From Eledone cirrhosa (lineage: Eukaryota > Mollusca > Cephalopoda > Octopoda > Eledonidae), in contig OZ024759.1 in NCBI GenBank assembly GCA_964016885.1, forward strand, positions 27,574,918 through 27,638,917: a stretch of 64,000 bases of DNA, in the 5' to 3' direction. This document shows, one piece after another, positions 52,527 to 63,754 of this stretch. The notes under the pieces are model-generated. The model saw nothing but the letters and a program-made list of their open reading frames with translations. It did no database searches and was not told the DNA's origin. Position 1 is the first letter of the stretch, and every line of letters starts with the position of its first letter. The position numbers and the translations under genes are program-made.

Positions 52527-54008
52527 TATCTTAGAAAACTAGGAGTAGATGAATGGCTTGTGAAAGCGGTACAAGCCATGTATAGGGGAGCAGTCAGCAA
52601 AGTTAGGATTAGCAATGAGTATAGTGAGGAATTTAGCGTACAGGTTGGGGTCCACCAGGGCTCTGTTCTTAGCCCCCCTCCTGTTCATCATAGTCGTGCA
52701 GGCAATAACGGAGGAGTTTAAGACCGGATGCCCATGGGAACTCCTGTATGCTGATGACCTCGCACTCATAGCTGAATCTATGGTAGAACTAGAGAATAAA
52801 TTCTAAACTTGGAAGCAGGGACTAGAAAGAAAGGGTCTCAAAGTCAACATGACAAAGACTAAGGTCCTTGTAAGTAGACGAGAAAACAGAACCCAGATCC
52901 CCTCAGGGAAATGGCCTTGCTCAGTATGTAGGAAAGGTGTAGGTAGGAACTCCATTCTCTGCCCCAAATGCAAACAATGGGTACACAAGAGATGTAGCGG
53001 GATCTCAGGAAGCTTAATTAAGAATGTAGGCTTCACATGCAGCAGCTGTGCTGAGACAGCAAGCAGCAAACAGCCACAGGAAACAAGTACCACCAATCTC
53101 TGGGAGGGCTCTGTAGAAACAGTAGACAGCTTCTGCTACCTAGGTGACCGAATTAGCAGCGGAAGTGGGTGTTCAGAAAGTACAATAACTAGGGTAAGAA
53201 CTGGATGGAAGAAGTTTAGGGAACTACTACCACTGCTAGCTGCAAAAGGCTTCTCCCTCAGAATGAAAGGCAGACTGTATGATGCGTGTATCCGAACAGC
53301 AATGTTGCATGGTAATGAGACCTGGGCGCTGAAGGTGGAAGACTTACGTAGATTAGAGAGAAACGAAGCCTGCATGCTCCGATGGATGTGTAACAGTAAT
53401 ATACGTGAACGACAAAGCATAAATGAATTGAGAGAGAGACTGAGCATAAGAGGAATCAAATGCTGTGTGCAGGAGAGGCGGTTGCGCTGGTATGGACATG
53501 TGATGCGTATGAAGGATGACAGCTGCATAAAAAGGTGCAGAGCACTAGAAGTTGATGGAAACCGCGGAGTGGGGAGACCCAAGATGACCTGGGATGAGGT
53601 GATAAAAGCCGACCTTACCCAATTACACCTCTCAAAGGCAATGACACACGACCGTAACTTCTGGCGTCACGCAGTAATACAGAGTACCCAACCTCCCATG
53701 GGTACAAGCTGAAGCATATAGACAATATGCCCCCACATCCCCCACCGCAAGGTGGTCGTGGAGGTGCCACGGCAAAAAAGCACCCAGCCCACACTGTAAA
53801 GTGGACGTGTAGGCGCCACGAAAAAGCACCCAGCACTCACTGTAAATGAGGTTGGTGTTAGGAAGGGCATCCAGCTGTAGAAATCAAGCCAAATCAGTTC
53901 CTGTATGAGCAAGGCATGGTCAGCCGACCAGACACTCCCCACAACAGGACAACCCGTCTAACCCATGCTAGCATGGAAGAACGGACGTAAAACGGTGATG
54001 ATGATGAT
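52527..54008 (+). mobile_element. 5'-truncated LINE, near-identical to the 59-62 kb copy
   Basis: It begins in the RT domain (LRKLGVDEWLVKAVQAMYRG) and ends with the 3' UTR and (GATGAT) tail. One extra C in the RT segment (about 52670) shifts the frame, and a TAA (52803-52805) follows LENKF. Downstream, 52849-53712 stays open: Cys-rich CSVCRKGVG, CPKCKQWVHKRC and CSSC, then a C-terminal domain with GRPKMTWDEVIKADL. The 3' UTR contains repeated CACCCAGC(A/C)C(T/A)CACTGTAAA units and CATGCTAGCATGGAAGAACG. Confidence 0.9.
52849..53712 (+). CDS. LINE C-terminal ORF (Cys cluster and C-terminal domain), intact part
   Basis: 287 open codons from the end of the RT thumb (MTKTKVLVSRRE) through two CxxC pairs, KQWVHKRCSG, FTCSSC, then YLGDRISSGSGCSES, AMLHGNETWALK, RRLRWYGHVMRM and GVGRPKMTWDEV to the stop. 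The Cys/His spacing (C-x2-C ... C-x2-C-x4-H-x2-C ... C-x2-C) resembles a PHD/RING-type zinc cluster. Not a host gene. Confidence 0.8.
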   Translation: MTKTKVLVSRRENRTQIPSGKWPCSVCRKGVGRNSILCPKCKQWVHKRCSGISGSLIKNVGFTCSSCAETASSKQPQETSTTNLWEGSVETVDSFCYLGDRISSGSGCSESTITRVRTGWKKFRELLPLLAAKGFSLRMKGRLYDACIRTAMLHGNETWALKVEDLRRLERNEACMLRWMCNSNIRERQSINELRERLSIRGIKCCVQERRLRWYGHVMRMKDDSCIKRCRALEVDGNRGVGRPKMTWDEVIKADLTQLHLSKAMTHDRNFWRHAVIQSTQPPMGTS

Positions 54009-54745
54009 GTGTAACGGAATAAAATGTGTGTGGTTGTAACGATAAGTGGATGGATGAATGTAACTGTTGGTATGGTGGTTTCGATGTAAAGAAAAATACC
54101 AGGATTGTGTTGTTACAAAGTTTATTTTATTATAACAATATTCAATTTGAATATTGAATGATAAAATCAATAACACAAAATATTCATACAATAATTTGGT
54201 GGCTCTTCGAGCCACGTAAATTCAAGTATCACAGAATACGATTATAATATAATTTGTACTGTATCAGAAAGGTACAATATGTGTAAACAGAAATGGTGCG
54301 TGTAAAAATACTGAACTCACTATGAATGCATGTGTGCGTATCAGTATATTTACTTATTTGTATTACAGGAGTCAGCGATCAGCCAGGAAGGTGAGAATAA
54401 ATGACAGACTGGTTTTTCGTGACCAGAGCTTGTAAATGCGACTTGTCTTGTCTGTATATCACTTCTTTTCTCTCGAGGCGTAAACAACCCCTGTATTTAT
54501 AAGAGTTGAAGTTAGAAGGATAGATATATCCTCTGAACTTTGGTTAGTCTCCCAAGGGATTAGTTTGTCAAGCGTAAACAAGACAGAAAGATGGATATAT
54601 CCTCTGACCTATTTTCTGTCAGGCGTAAACACCTCTGACCTGTGTTTAGCCTCTCCCAAGGGGTTAGTCTCTTGAGCGTAAACAAGTTACCACGGCTTGT
54701 CCCAGAGGCGGAAAAGCTCAGATTCGGTTTCGAATCTTTGCCGCC
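54009..54745. mobile_element. LTR-like block following the LINE tail
   Basis: Begins TGTAACGG right after the LINE (GATG)n tail and ends TTTGCCGCCA (TG...CA). Reading the minus strand, CTTATAAATACAGG near 54500 resembles a TATA box. Contains repeated GGATATATCCTCTGA and AGCGTAAACAAG phrases. No target duplication seen. Confidence 0.4.
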
Positions 54746-54785
54746 ATTATATATGCACTCAATACAATATAGATATACACTATAT

Positions 54786-55060
54786 ATGATGTTGTCTAAG
54801 GGAAAGACAATGGCCAATACAGCTTAGCACCTGTGATTTCACAACATATATATACATTATATATATAGACTATATATGCACTCTATGCAATATATACACC
54901 CTACATATGATGCACTTTATACATTATATATATACACTATCTGTGGTTGTCCAAGGGAAGGGAAAGACAATGGCCAATACAGCTTAGCACCAGTGATTTC
55001 ACAACATATATATACATTATATATATAGACTATATATGCACTCTATACAATATATACACA
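54786..55060 (+). repeat. ~158-bp tandem duplication with TA tracts
   Basis: GGGAAAGACAATGGCCAATA to CAGCTTAGCACC and CATATATATACATTATATAT occurs twice (about 54799 and 54957). Confidence 0.75.
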
Positions 55061-55770
55061 TCTCTTTCTCTCCCAGTTACTTACATATATATGCTTCTCC
55101 ACATGTTCACCCCAGTTTTCGGTATGTTCTCTGCATTTTTTTTCCCTCCTTTTTTCCTTCCCCAATAACTTTCAAAAGTTATTGACGCACTGGAGTTAGA
55201 CATATTATCTTTAATTCGTTGAAATTTCAGTGATCTCCAGCAAACTGAAGAGGGGACTTCCCTTGTTTGTGCTTTCCTTTTATTTCACATATATATATAT
55301 ATATACACATACATATATATATATATACACACACATACATGCATGCATACACACATATATACATACATAGATATACACACACATATATACACACACACAA
55401 CAGTCTGATAAATGATTATTGCTGTTGAGATCCTTCCACTGTTAATTAACTCTACGAACTTTAAACATAAAATGTTATCAGCTCCTAGCAGCAATTTGTA
55501 TATGTACGTGTGTGTGTGTAAGTATGTGTTTATCTGTATTTGCATGTATGTGTGTGTGTAAGTATGTGTTTATCTGTATTTGCATGTATGTGTGTTTACC
55601 TGTGTATGCATGTGTGTGTGAATTTATGTAGTGGTCGTTGTAATAGTAGTAGTAGCAGTACTTCATGATGTGTACAAATCTTATCAGGAGGCTTACATAA
55701 CTAAAACCCTTGCTTTATCAGGGAATATGATCTTGAAAACACTTGTAATTATTGTTGTTTTAATCAGAGC
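55060..55770. repeat. Microsatellites and unique AT-rich DNA
   Basis: (TA)/(CA) tracts at 55285-55400 and two copies of GTGTGTGTAAGTATGTGTTT at 55507-55575. No gene seen. Confidence 0.65.
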
Positions 55771-55774
55771 AGTG

Positions 55775-55995
55775 GAATGGGAGAATCGGTAGAGCGTCGA
55801 AAAACATGCTATGTGGTATATACTTACAACCCTTTATATTCTGAGTTCAAATCCCGCTGAGGTTAGCTTTGCTGTTCATCCTTACAGGGGCGTTGATCAA
55901 ATAAAGTACCAGTAATGCACTGAGGTTGATTTCATCAATTTTCCCCTCCCCCCAAATTGTTGACAATCTGTCTAAATCAGAAACGATTGTTGATA
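55775..55995 (+). repeat. SINE family A, long subtype
   Basis: GAATCGGTAGAGCGTCGAAA, TTCAAATCCCGCTGAGGTTA, GAGGTTGATTTCATCAATTT and TCTAAATCAGAAACGATTGT. Confidence 0.8.
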
Positions 55996-56097
55996 CTTTA
56001 ATCAGTTGATTGGGCAGTTGATTGACAGAGTATCGAACAACATGTAATTACACAATTTGTTCCAGCTGGAACAAATTCTGAGCATATCAATGTTTTC

Positions 56098-56125
56098 CTA
56101 GCTTATAATTAGAATAATTATTCTA
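56098..56125. other. 24-bp AT palindrome
   Basis: TAATTAGAATAATTATTCTAATTA minus four flanking bases is self-complementary. Likely a short hairpin of no assigned role. Confidence 0.6.
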
Positions 56126-56179
56126 ATTAGGATAACAAAACTCATTAATCATATACTTTTACATGTTTTCATTTCCTTA

Positions 56180-56470
56180 TATGTGTGTGTGTGTGTGTGT
56201 GTGTGTATAAATATATATATGTGTATGTATGTATATGTATGTGTGTGTATATATATATACATACATAATACATATATATGATTCCATGCAATCATACAAA
56301 AGTTAACTTTAAATGATGATGATGATGACAATTATATATATATGTGTGTGTGAGTGTGTGTATATATGTATATGATATGTACATGCATGTATGTGTGTAC
56401 AAACATGTACACAACACACACATATATATGTATGTATATATACGTGTGTATCTGTATTTGTTTTCATTTT
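56180..56470 (+). repeat. TG/TA microsatellite
   Basis: (TG)n, TATATG and CACACA runs with no gene. Confidence 0.85.
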
Positions 56471-56674
56471 TTTTATTCATTTACACAAAATTTTTAAATT
56501 TTTTTTAAATTTTTGGTTGTTTTGTTATTTTCCCAAAATAACCAAAATATAAAATATAAAACTGTGGCCATTGTTTTGTTAATATAAAGGAAGCAACCAT
56601 CAGAGAAAGAAGAATTACCAAATGGTTGAAGTCTTCCATGTTCTGCTATTTACTAGATATACTCAACCTCTTAT

Positions 56675-56896
56675 CTAGCTATTCAACAACACCAACAACA
56701 ACGTCAACACCAACAACACCCTCAACAACAACATCAACACCCTCAACAACAACATCACCGTCAACAACAAGAACAGCAACAACATCCTCAACAACAGCAA
56801 TAATATCAACGACAACAACAATAACAACAACCACAACAACAAAACCAATATTTCAACAACAACCACAACAACTGTAGCAGAAACAACAACAACAAC
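56675..56896 (+). repeat. (CAA)n tract upstream of a secreted-protein exon
   Basis: CAACAACAACAT and ACCAACAACA repeats of 220 bp end directly at the ATG at 56897. They may be 5' UTR. Confidence 0.75.
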
Positions 56897-57163
56897 ATGC
56901 AGTTGCTGCCATCTTTGTCTCGTTCTCTTCCGAAATGTTTCCAATTGATATCATGTCTCCTCGTGTTACCATTGTGTTGGGGGTTCTCAATTGATCACAC
57001 CCTCATAGAAGGTAATGTCGGCAGTAAAATTGTTGAAACTGTAGTGATCCTTGTAAAATCCCAGAATATTATAATGGAGGATTATTCATTCCTTCGCAGA
57101 CTTGCTGCAGTCCAAAGTAATGACGGGATACCATTTATTCCTGAAAAAGGTGGAATCTGGAGG
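56897..57163 (+). CDS. Putative secreted protein, first coding exon
   Basis: 89 codons in phase 0 from an ATG with A at -3 (CAACATG) to a TGGAGG|GTAATA donor. Residues 1-30 look like a signal peptide: Arg and Lys, then ISCLLVLPLCWGF. The rest reads IVETVVILVKSQNIIMEDYS, FLRRLAAVQSNDGIPF and GGIWR. An RRLAxVxSxDG...GGIW pattern is one I associate with uncharacterised secreted molluscan proteins, but I cannot name the family. Later exons were not found before 64 kb. It could also be a chance frame, although the codon texture and signal peptide argue against that. Confidence 0.45.
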
Positions 57164-57330
57164 GTAATATACTTTTTCTTTTCTTGTTATTTTTGGGGTT
57201 TTTTTTCCAGTTGACCTTTTTTGACGACTTTCCTTGTGGTGGAGAAGTTCAAATATCTTGGGGCCGTGTTCATGAGTTATAGATAACAGGAGGTTGAATT
57301 AAGTGCAAGAATTGCAGGACCTGGTGTAAT

Positions 57331-57524
57331 AATTGTTTCTACTTTAGGCACAAGGCCAGCAATTACCCAGTGCATTACTGGTACTTTATTTTATCGACCC
57401 CGTAAGGATGAAAGGCAAAGTCAACCTCGGCGGGATTTGAACTCAGATGGTAAAGGGACGTAACTATGCTGGAAAGCATGGCGTCCGACCCTCTACCGAT
57501 ACTGCCAATCCACCGCCCTAATGG
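57331..57524 (-). repeat. SINE family A, full length
   Basis: GTTTCTACTTTAGGCACAAG to GATACTGCCAATCCACCGCC. Nearly identical to the copy at 12669, which suggests recent activity. It lies in the intron after the secreted-protein exon. Confidence 0.9.
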
Positions 57525-57759
57525 GGACATTTTAGTCACCTTTATCATTCTTTGAATTGAGAGATCACAGCTCCGATATTACAGACATCTGGTTAGAATG
57601 TCTCAGGAAAGGATCACAGGAGTCGCTCCAGGTAGAGTGATAATGATGATGATGTGACATTAAACACTTTAAAACAAACAGCTTTATATCACAGAAGGGG
57701 CAGTTTTAGGAAGTTTGTTATCAAAAGATTTAACAGTATGAACAATCATAATATTAATA

Positions 57760-58230
<471 letters not shown>

Positions 58231-58235
58231 TAGAG

Positions 58236-58877
58236 ATTACAATAATCAAAGTTCAGTTTAAATCATTTATTTGCTTACAATTGTTTTCTCCAAACTGAGG
58301 TTTGGATTCTTCGGAGCAACTATTTAGTGATCTATAACATACTTGACCACCTTTTCAACACAAGAGACATATAAAAACATATGCACATATTGATTTAATA
58401 ATTCAGCCCACATGATTTAATGATTTAATAATTCAGCCCACATAATAATATCGATTGCCTGCTTCAACTGCCTGACCCTGCAAGTAACAACCTGGAGCAC
58501 TCTAATCCTGTATAAATAAGACACGCGTGCATGCTACACGTGAGATTGTTTCATACACTGACTACTCTAAACTTTCCTCTTGCTTTATCTTCATAAACTG
58601 CCAATGCTTCATTTTTATTTTTATTTTTATTTTTATTTTTATTTTTATTTTTATTTTTATCCTTTAACCTTTATATGTAAATTGCCATGCTATATCATTT
58701 TGATGGATGTCATCCCACTGTGGGTCAATATGTGCATATGTTTTTATATGTCTCTTGTGTTGAAAAGGAGGTCAAGTATGTTATAGATCAATAAATAGTT
58801 GCTCCGAAGAATCCAAACCTCGGTTTGGAGGAAACAATTGTAAGCAAATAAATGATTTAAACTGAACTTTGATTATT
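58236..58877. mobile_element. TIR element with ~145-bp inverted arms
   Basis: The left arm AATCAAAGTTCAGTTTAAAT to GACATATAAAAACATATGCA (58236-58390) is inverted at 58729-58877 (GCATATGTTTTTATATGTCT to CTGAACTTTGATT). The interior has a duplicated ATTTAATAATTCAGCCCACA, a TATAAATAAG box and a (TTTTTA)n tract, and no transposase. Confidence 0.85.
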
Positions 58878-59276
58878 TTAATCTCTATATAACTGCTCTG
58901 TAAAACAACCGATGTTATTACATTGAGTTATTTATCTTACTGGTAATAAGATAGTAATTAATGACTCATCATCATCATCATCATCACCGTTTTACGTCCG
59001 TTCTTCCACGCTAGCATGGGTTAGACGGGTTGTCCTGTTGTGGGCAGTGTCTGGTCGGCTGACCATGCCTTGCTCATACAGGAACTGATCTGGCTTGATT
59101 TCTACAGCTGGATGCCCTTCCTAACACCAACCTCATTTACAGTGAGTGGTGGGTGCTTTTTCGTGGCGCCTACACGTCCACTTTACAGTGTGGGCTGGGT
59201 GCTTTTTTGCCGTGGCACCTCCACGGCCACCTTGCGGTGGGGGGGGGGGGGGGGGGGGGCATATTGTTTATATGCT

Positions 59277-60001
59277 TCAGCATGTACCCATGGGAGGTCG
59301 GGTACCCTGTATTACTGCGTGACGCCAGAAGTCACGGTCGTGTGTCATTGACTTTGAGAGGTGTAGTTGGGTAAGGTCGGCTTTTATCACCTCATCCCAA
59401 GTCATCTTGGGTCTCCCCACTCCGCGGTTTCCATCAACTTCTAGTGCTCTGCACCTTTTTATGCAGCTGTCATCCTTCATACGCATCACATGTCCATACC
59501 AGCGTAACCGCCTCTCCTGCACGCAGCATTTGATTCCTCTTATGCTCAGTCTCTCTCTCAATTCCTTTATGCTTTGTCGTTCACGTATATTACTGTTACA
59601 CATCCATCGGAGCATGCAGGCTTCGTTTCTCTCTAATCTACGTAAGTCTTCCACCTTCAGCGCCCAGGTCTCACTACCATGCAACATCGCTGTTCGGATA
59701 CACGCATCATACAGTCTGCCTTTCATTCTGAGGGAGAAGCCTTTTGCAGCTAGCAGTGGTAGTAGTTCCCTAAACTTCTTCCATCCCGTTCTTACCCTAG
59801 TTATTGTACTTTCTGAGCACCCACCTCCGTTGCTAATTCGGTCACCTAGGTAGCAGAAGCTGTCTACTGTTTCTACAGGGCCCTCCCAGAGATTGGTGGT
59901 ACTTGTTTCCTGTGGCTGTTTGCTTGCTGTTTCAGCACAGCTGCTGCATGTGAATCCTACATTCTTAATTAAGCTTCCTGAGATCCCGCTACATCTCTTG
60001 T
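59277..60001 (-). pseudogene. LINE C-terminal part downstream of the frameshift
   Basis: The continuation of the Cys cluster (HKRCSG, CSSC) and the C-terminal domain to GTRPPMGTC and stop is present in another frame. 59277-59726 is a 149-codon open part beginning MKGRLYDACIRTAMLHG. Confidence 0.85.
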
Positions 60002-62400
60002 GTACCTACCCATTGTTTGCATTTGGGGCAGAGAATGGAGTTCCTACCTACACCTTTCCTACATACTGAGCAAGGCCATTTCCCTGAGGGGATCTGGGTT
60101 CTGTTTTCTCGTCTACTTACAAGGACCTTAGTCTTTGTCATGTTGACTTTGAGGCCCTTTCTCTCTAGTCCCTGCTTCCAGGTTTGGAATTTATTCTCTA
60201 GTTCTACCATAGATTCAGCTATGAGTGCGAGGTCATCAGCATACAGGAGTTCCCATGGGCATCCGGTCTTAAACTCCTCCGTTATTGCCTGCAGGACTAT
60301 GATGAACAGGAGAGGGCTAAGAACAGAGCCCTGGTGGACCCCAACCTGTACGCTAAATTCCTCGCTATACTCATTGCCAATCCTAACTTTGCTGACTGCT
60401 CCCCTATACATGGCTTGTACCGCTTTCACAAGCCATTCATCTACTCCTAGTTTTCTAAGAGCCCACCAGATTACTGCACGTGGAACTCTGTCAAAGGCTT
60501 TCTCAAGGTCGACAAATGCCAAGTAGAGTGGCTTACTTTTAGCTAGGTACTTTTCCTGTAATTGCCTCACAAGGAAGAGCGCATCAGTGGTGCCTTTCCC
60601 TGGTACAAACCCAAATTGCATCTCGTCTATATTCACCCGGTCCCTAATCAGCTGTGCTATAACTCTTTCTGTTACTTTCATGACCTGGTCCATCAACTTT
60701 ATACCTCTATAGTTTCCTCTATCTAGTGCATCGCCTTTACCTTTGTAGCAGTTGACAATGATGCTACTGCACCAATCTTTTGGTATGGCCCCCTCTAGTA
60801 TTACCTGGTTAACGATACGTGTGGTTATAGTGTGACCTACAGACCCAGATGCCTTCAGCATCTCGGCAGCTATACCCGATGGACCGGTTGCCTTCCCTAT
60901 CTTCATATCTCTGATTGCCTTACTTACTACGCTGGCGCTGACTTGTACTGCTGGTCCCTCTATAGGGTCTACGTGGGGTAGGGTCTCTTCTTCCCATGCA
61001 TTCTCCTCATTTAGTAATCTATCATAATGACTCTTCCATGCATCTTTCTTCTCAGCACTTGTGAGGGCAAGCTCACCTTTATCATTCCGGATACACTTCT
61101 CTCCAATGACATCACAACTATCTCTGACACACTGCCTCGCAATCTTGAATACCTCCTGTTTCTGGTCCTCACGTTGTAAAACATGCTTGAATTTTCTATC
61201 CTCTGCTTCCCTCCTAGCTAAGTATACTTGTCGCCTAGCTTCCCTCTTGGTCTCTATGTAATGTACCCTGCTCCCCCCGTTCTTCCATTCTTTCCATGCC
61301 TGTCTCTTGGCCTTGACTGCTTCATCTACCTTATTGTTCCACCACCAAGTCACTCTCCTCCTGCTTGAGGTCTTACTCCAGCCACAAACCTCATCCGTCG
61401 CCTCTAGTAAGTTATTTTTTAGGAACTCCCAGTTCTCTTCTACGTTAAATGTCTCTATCTGTTCTTCTTTACTGTCGTAGGCGTTGAGTAAAATATCTTT
61501 AAATCTGTTACTGGTTGAGGGGACTTTCAGCTTCCAGATCTTTCTTCTCCAGGTTGGCCTCTGTTTCAGGGCTCGTCTAGTTCTGACCGTGAGGTCGCTG
61601 ACAACTAAGCTATGTTGGGATGTACATTCCTCACTAGGGAAGGCTTTTGTGTTTACGACTGTCCATCTGTCACGTCCTCTGATGAGGATAAAATCTAACT
61701 GACTAGAGTGCTCCCCTGATCTATAGGTGATCAGGTGGTTGTCGGGTTTTTTAAAGTTTGTGTTACATATCGACATGTCATTGGCGTCGCAGAATTCTAG
61801 AAGTCTGAATCCTTCCTCATTCCTTGTGCCAACTCCATGGCCTCCATGTACTCTATTGAAGCCGTCGCAGTGTTTACCTACGTGTCCGTTAAAATCTCCT
61901 GCAATGATTAGGAAGTCCTTGTCGTCTGTTAGAGCAGTAGTGTGTATTAGGGACTCGTAAAACCTATCCTTAAGTTCGTCTGGCAGCCCTGATTGGGGTG
62001 CGTAAGCTGATATTATTGTGGTAATTGTCTTATTCAGGACTAGTCTGAGTTTAATGATTCTTGCATTTACCCTGTACACTGAGATTACTTTATCTACCCA
62101 CTTGTCAGCTAATAGTATACCTACACCACCCATCCCATCGTCATTTCCCACCCAGAAAAATTTGTAGCACTGGCTTTTTCCTACAAGGACTCTAGCAGAC
62201 CCTCCTCTCCATCTAGTCTCTTGCACACAGCATACATCAACTTCCTTTCGCTCTAGCATTTCTACGATTTCTCCTGCTCTTCCTTTCATTGAGCCTACAT
62301 TGATGGTACCAACTCGGAGTTTTGGGCATTTGTCGACACTCGTAGGGGAGGGTCTCTGGGTTGGCGCTTCACGTGGGTGCTTGGTAGCTCGCAGATTCAT
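59989..62400 (-). CDS. LINE ORF: apurinic endonuclease and reverse transcriptase (truncated by frameshift)
   Basis: 803 codons. Endonuclease motifs: LRVGTINVGSMKGRAGEI, CCVQETRWRG, VGILLADKW, ISAYAPQSG, IAGDFNGHVG, LDFILIRGRD, SQHSLVVSDL. RT motifs: GKATGPSGIAAEML, KDWCSSIIVNCYKGKG, NYRGIKLMDQ, LAFVDLEKAFDRVPR, VGVHQGSVLSPLLF and the catalytic YADDLALIAES. It then enters CSVCRKGVGRNSILCPKCKQWV and stops six residues later because of the 4-bp duplication. The catalytic residues are all present, so the enzyme part may be functional. RTE- or CR1-like; I cannot fix the clade. Confidence 0.9.
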   Translation of the reverse strand: MNLRATKHPREAPTQRPSPTSVDKCPKLRVGTINVGSMKGRAGEIVEMLERKEVDVCCVQETRWRGGSARVLVGKSQCYKFFWVGNDDGMGGVGILLADKWVDKVISVYRVNARIIKLRLVLNKTITTIISAYAPQSGLPDELKDRFYESLIHTTALTDDKDFLIIAGDFNGHVGKHCDGFNRVHGGHGVGTRNEEGFRLLEFCDANDMSICNTNFKKPDNHLITYRSGEHSSQLDFILIRGRDRWTVVNTKAFPSEECTSQHSLVVSDLTVRTRRALKQRPTWRRKIWKLKVPSTSNRFKDILLNAYDSKEEQIETFNVEENWEFLKNNLLEATDEVCGWSKTSSRRRVTWWWNNKVDEAVKAKRQAWKEWKNGGSRVHYIETKREARRQVYLARREAEDRKFKHVLQREDQKQEVFKIARQCVRDSCDVIGEKCIRNDKGELALTSAEKKDAWKSHYDRLLNEENAWEEETLPHVDPIEGPAVQVSASVVSKAIRDMKIGKATGPSGIAAEMLKASGSVGHTITTRIVNQVILEGAIPKDWCSSIIVNCYKGKGDALDRGNYRGIKLMDQVMKVTERVIAQLIRDRVNIDEMQFGFVPGKGTTDALFLVRQLQEKYLAKSKPLYLAFVDLEKAFDRVPRAVIWWALRKLGVDEWLVKAVQAMYRGAVSKVRIGNEYSEEFSVQVGVHQGSVLSPLLFIIVLQAITEEFKTGCPWELLYADDLALIAESMVELENKFQTWKQGLERKGLKVNMTKTKVLVSRRENRTQIPSGKWPCSVCRKGVGRNSILCPKCKQWVGTQEM

Positions 62401-62639
62401 ATTTCATCTATTGATTCAGAGTTGCTCGTGTATTCCCAGCTCATCCATCCATAACGGTGGGAAAATTGAGGGCTAGAAGAACAGTGGTGGTGGGGTAATG
62501 GCAGGGTGTGTTGGGATGTGCCAGAGGAGGAGAGAGTTAGTTAGGCAGGTAGTAGCAGCAGCAGTGGAAATGGCATGCTAGGTTTGATTGGTTGCTATCT
62601 TTCACTATTTAGGGTTTGTATAAAAAATATATAACCATA

Positions 62640-62960
62640 AAAGGTTTTATTACATACATAACCATAAATAGTATCCTTAATACTATATATATATTTATAT
62701 ATATATATATATATAAATATATATTTATATACTATATATTAGCAAATGGAAACTATATTTATAAAACCATATTTATTTCATTATACATATTTCAAGGACA
62801 CCAATGAAATAAATATGGTTTTATAAATATAGTTTCCATTTGTTAATATATCGTATTTTTACTCCAATAATTTGTTGAGTGCTTTATATCAGTTATAAAA
62901 ATATTTGGTTTTTGTATCCCAACAAATTAAATATAACTTCTACATATATTTATATATATA
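62640..62960. mobile_element. Inverted-repeat element, copy 2, with TA tracts
   Basis: At 62745-62855, AAATGGAAACTATATTTATA and AACCATATTTATTTC pair with GAAATAAATATGGTT and TATAAATATAGTTTCCATTT. The flank TTGTTGAGTGCTTTATATCA matches the flank of the 43.95-kb copy, so the family is longer than the hairpin. Confidence 0.75.
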
Positions 62961-62964
62961 TATA

Positions 62965-63400
62965 TCATCATCATCCTCCTCGTTTAACATCCACTTTCCA
63001 CGCTAGCATGGGTTAGACGGGAGTTGTCCCACTTGAGGCAAGGTTGGTCGGGTGACCGTGTCTCGCTCATATAGGACTATCTGGCAGGTTTTCTACGGCT
63101 GGATGCCCTTCCTAACACCAACCACATTTACAGTGTGAAACTGGGAACTTTTTACCGTGCTACCTACACGGCCACATTACAGCGTGGACTGTGTGTTTTT
63201 TTCTCGTGACACCTACACAATCTCGATCTCATTTATTTGGACTGGATGTTGTGGTACCAACTTTATAGAGAGGGGGTGGTGTTGGTGGGAGTGGGAGGAT
63301 AGGGTAGGGGTAGTGGATTGGGGTGTATATTTGGTTAAGAGGTGCCTACTGACTGTAGGTTTCGCTTTGTACATAGGCAAGGCGGGTCTTCTGTAGTGTG
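62965..63400 (-). mobile_element. LINE 3' UTR fragment
   Basis: (TCA)n, CACGCTAGCATGGGTTAGAC, CTGGATGCCCTTCCTAACAC and GGCAAGGCGGGTCTTCTGTA match the 34.9-kb LINE 3' UTR subtype. No ORF remains. Confidence 0.8.
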
Positions 63401-63754
63401 TGTGTGAGAGAGAGAGAGTGTGTGTGTGAAAGGTAAACAGAAATAACAACACAATCGGTACAGTATATGGAAGGAATATATTAGTTTAATGCTTGAAATA
63501 GCAGGAAGAGAGTCTCAATGTTTCGGATGCTAGTCCTTCATCAGAAGAAAGAATGAGAAATTAGAAAGATTGAAGGGATGGGCAGGGTGGAATCAGAAAA
63601 AAATGTTTTTGGAGAAGGGTGTCGAAAAAATGTATACTCACTTTTATTAGATTGCTCTTGAAGTGTGAATACATTTTTGGGGGATGAGCCTGCATATCTA
63701 TATTTTCATAATTATTTAGTTCTGCTTCAAAATCTTGCACTTTGTATATGTATC
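63400..63754. other. NUDT2-like gene 3' flank with MITE remnant
   Basis: A (GT)/(GA) tract at 63397-63430 is followed by unique DNA. At 63617-63690, GGTGTCGAAAAAATGTATAC and ATACATTTTTGGGGGAT are diverged inverted ends of the 6.1-6.4 kb palindromic MITE. Confidence 0.6.

Larger units (their letters stand above)
58966..62470 (-). mobile_element. Nearly full-length LINE (endonuclease-RT), broken by one 4-bp duplication
   Basis: On the minus strand a frame opens at 62400 with an apurinic endonuclease, then RT, a Cys cluster and a C-terminal domain, followed by the 3' UTR and (GAT)n tail at 58966. The frame breaks at 60002-60009, where GGTA is duplicated relative to the 52.5-kb copy. The G run at 59229-59259 expands a 3' UTR segment. 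5' of the ATG, about 62400-62560 may be 5' UTR. Confidence 0.9.
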
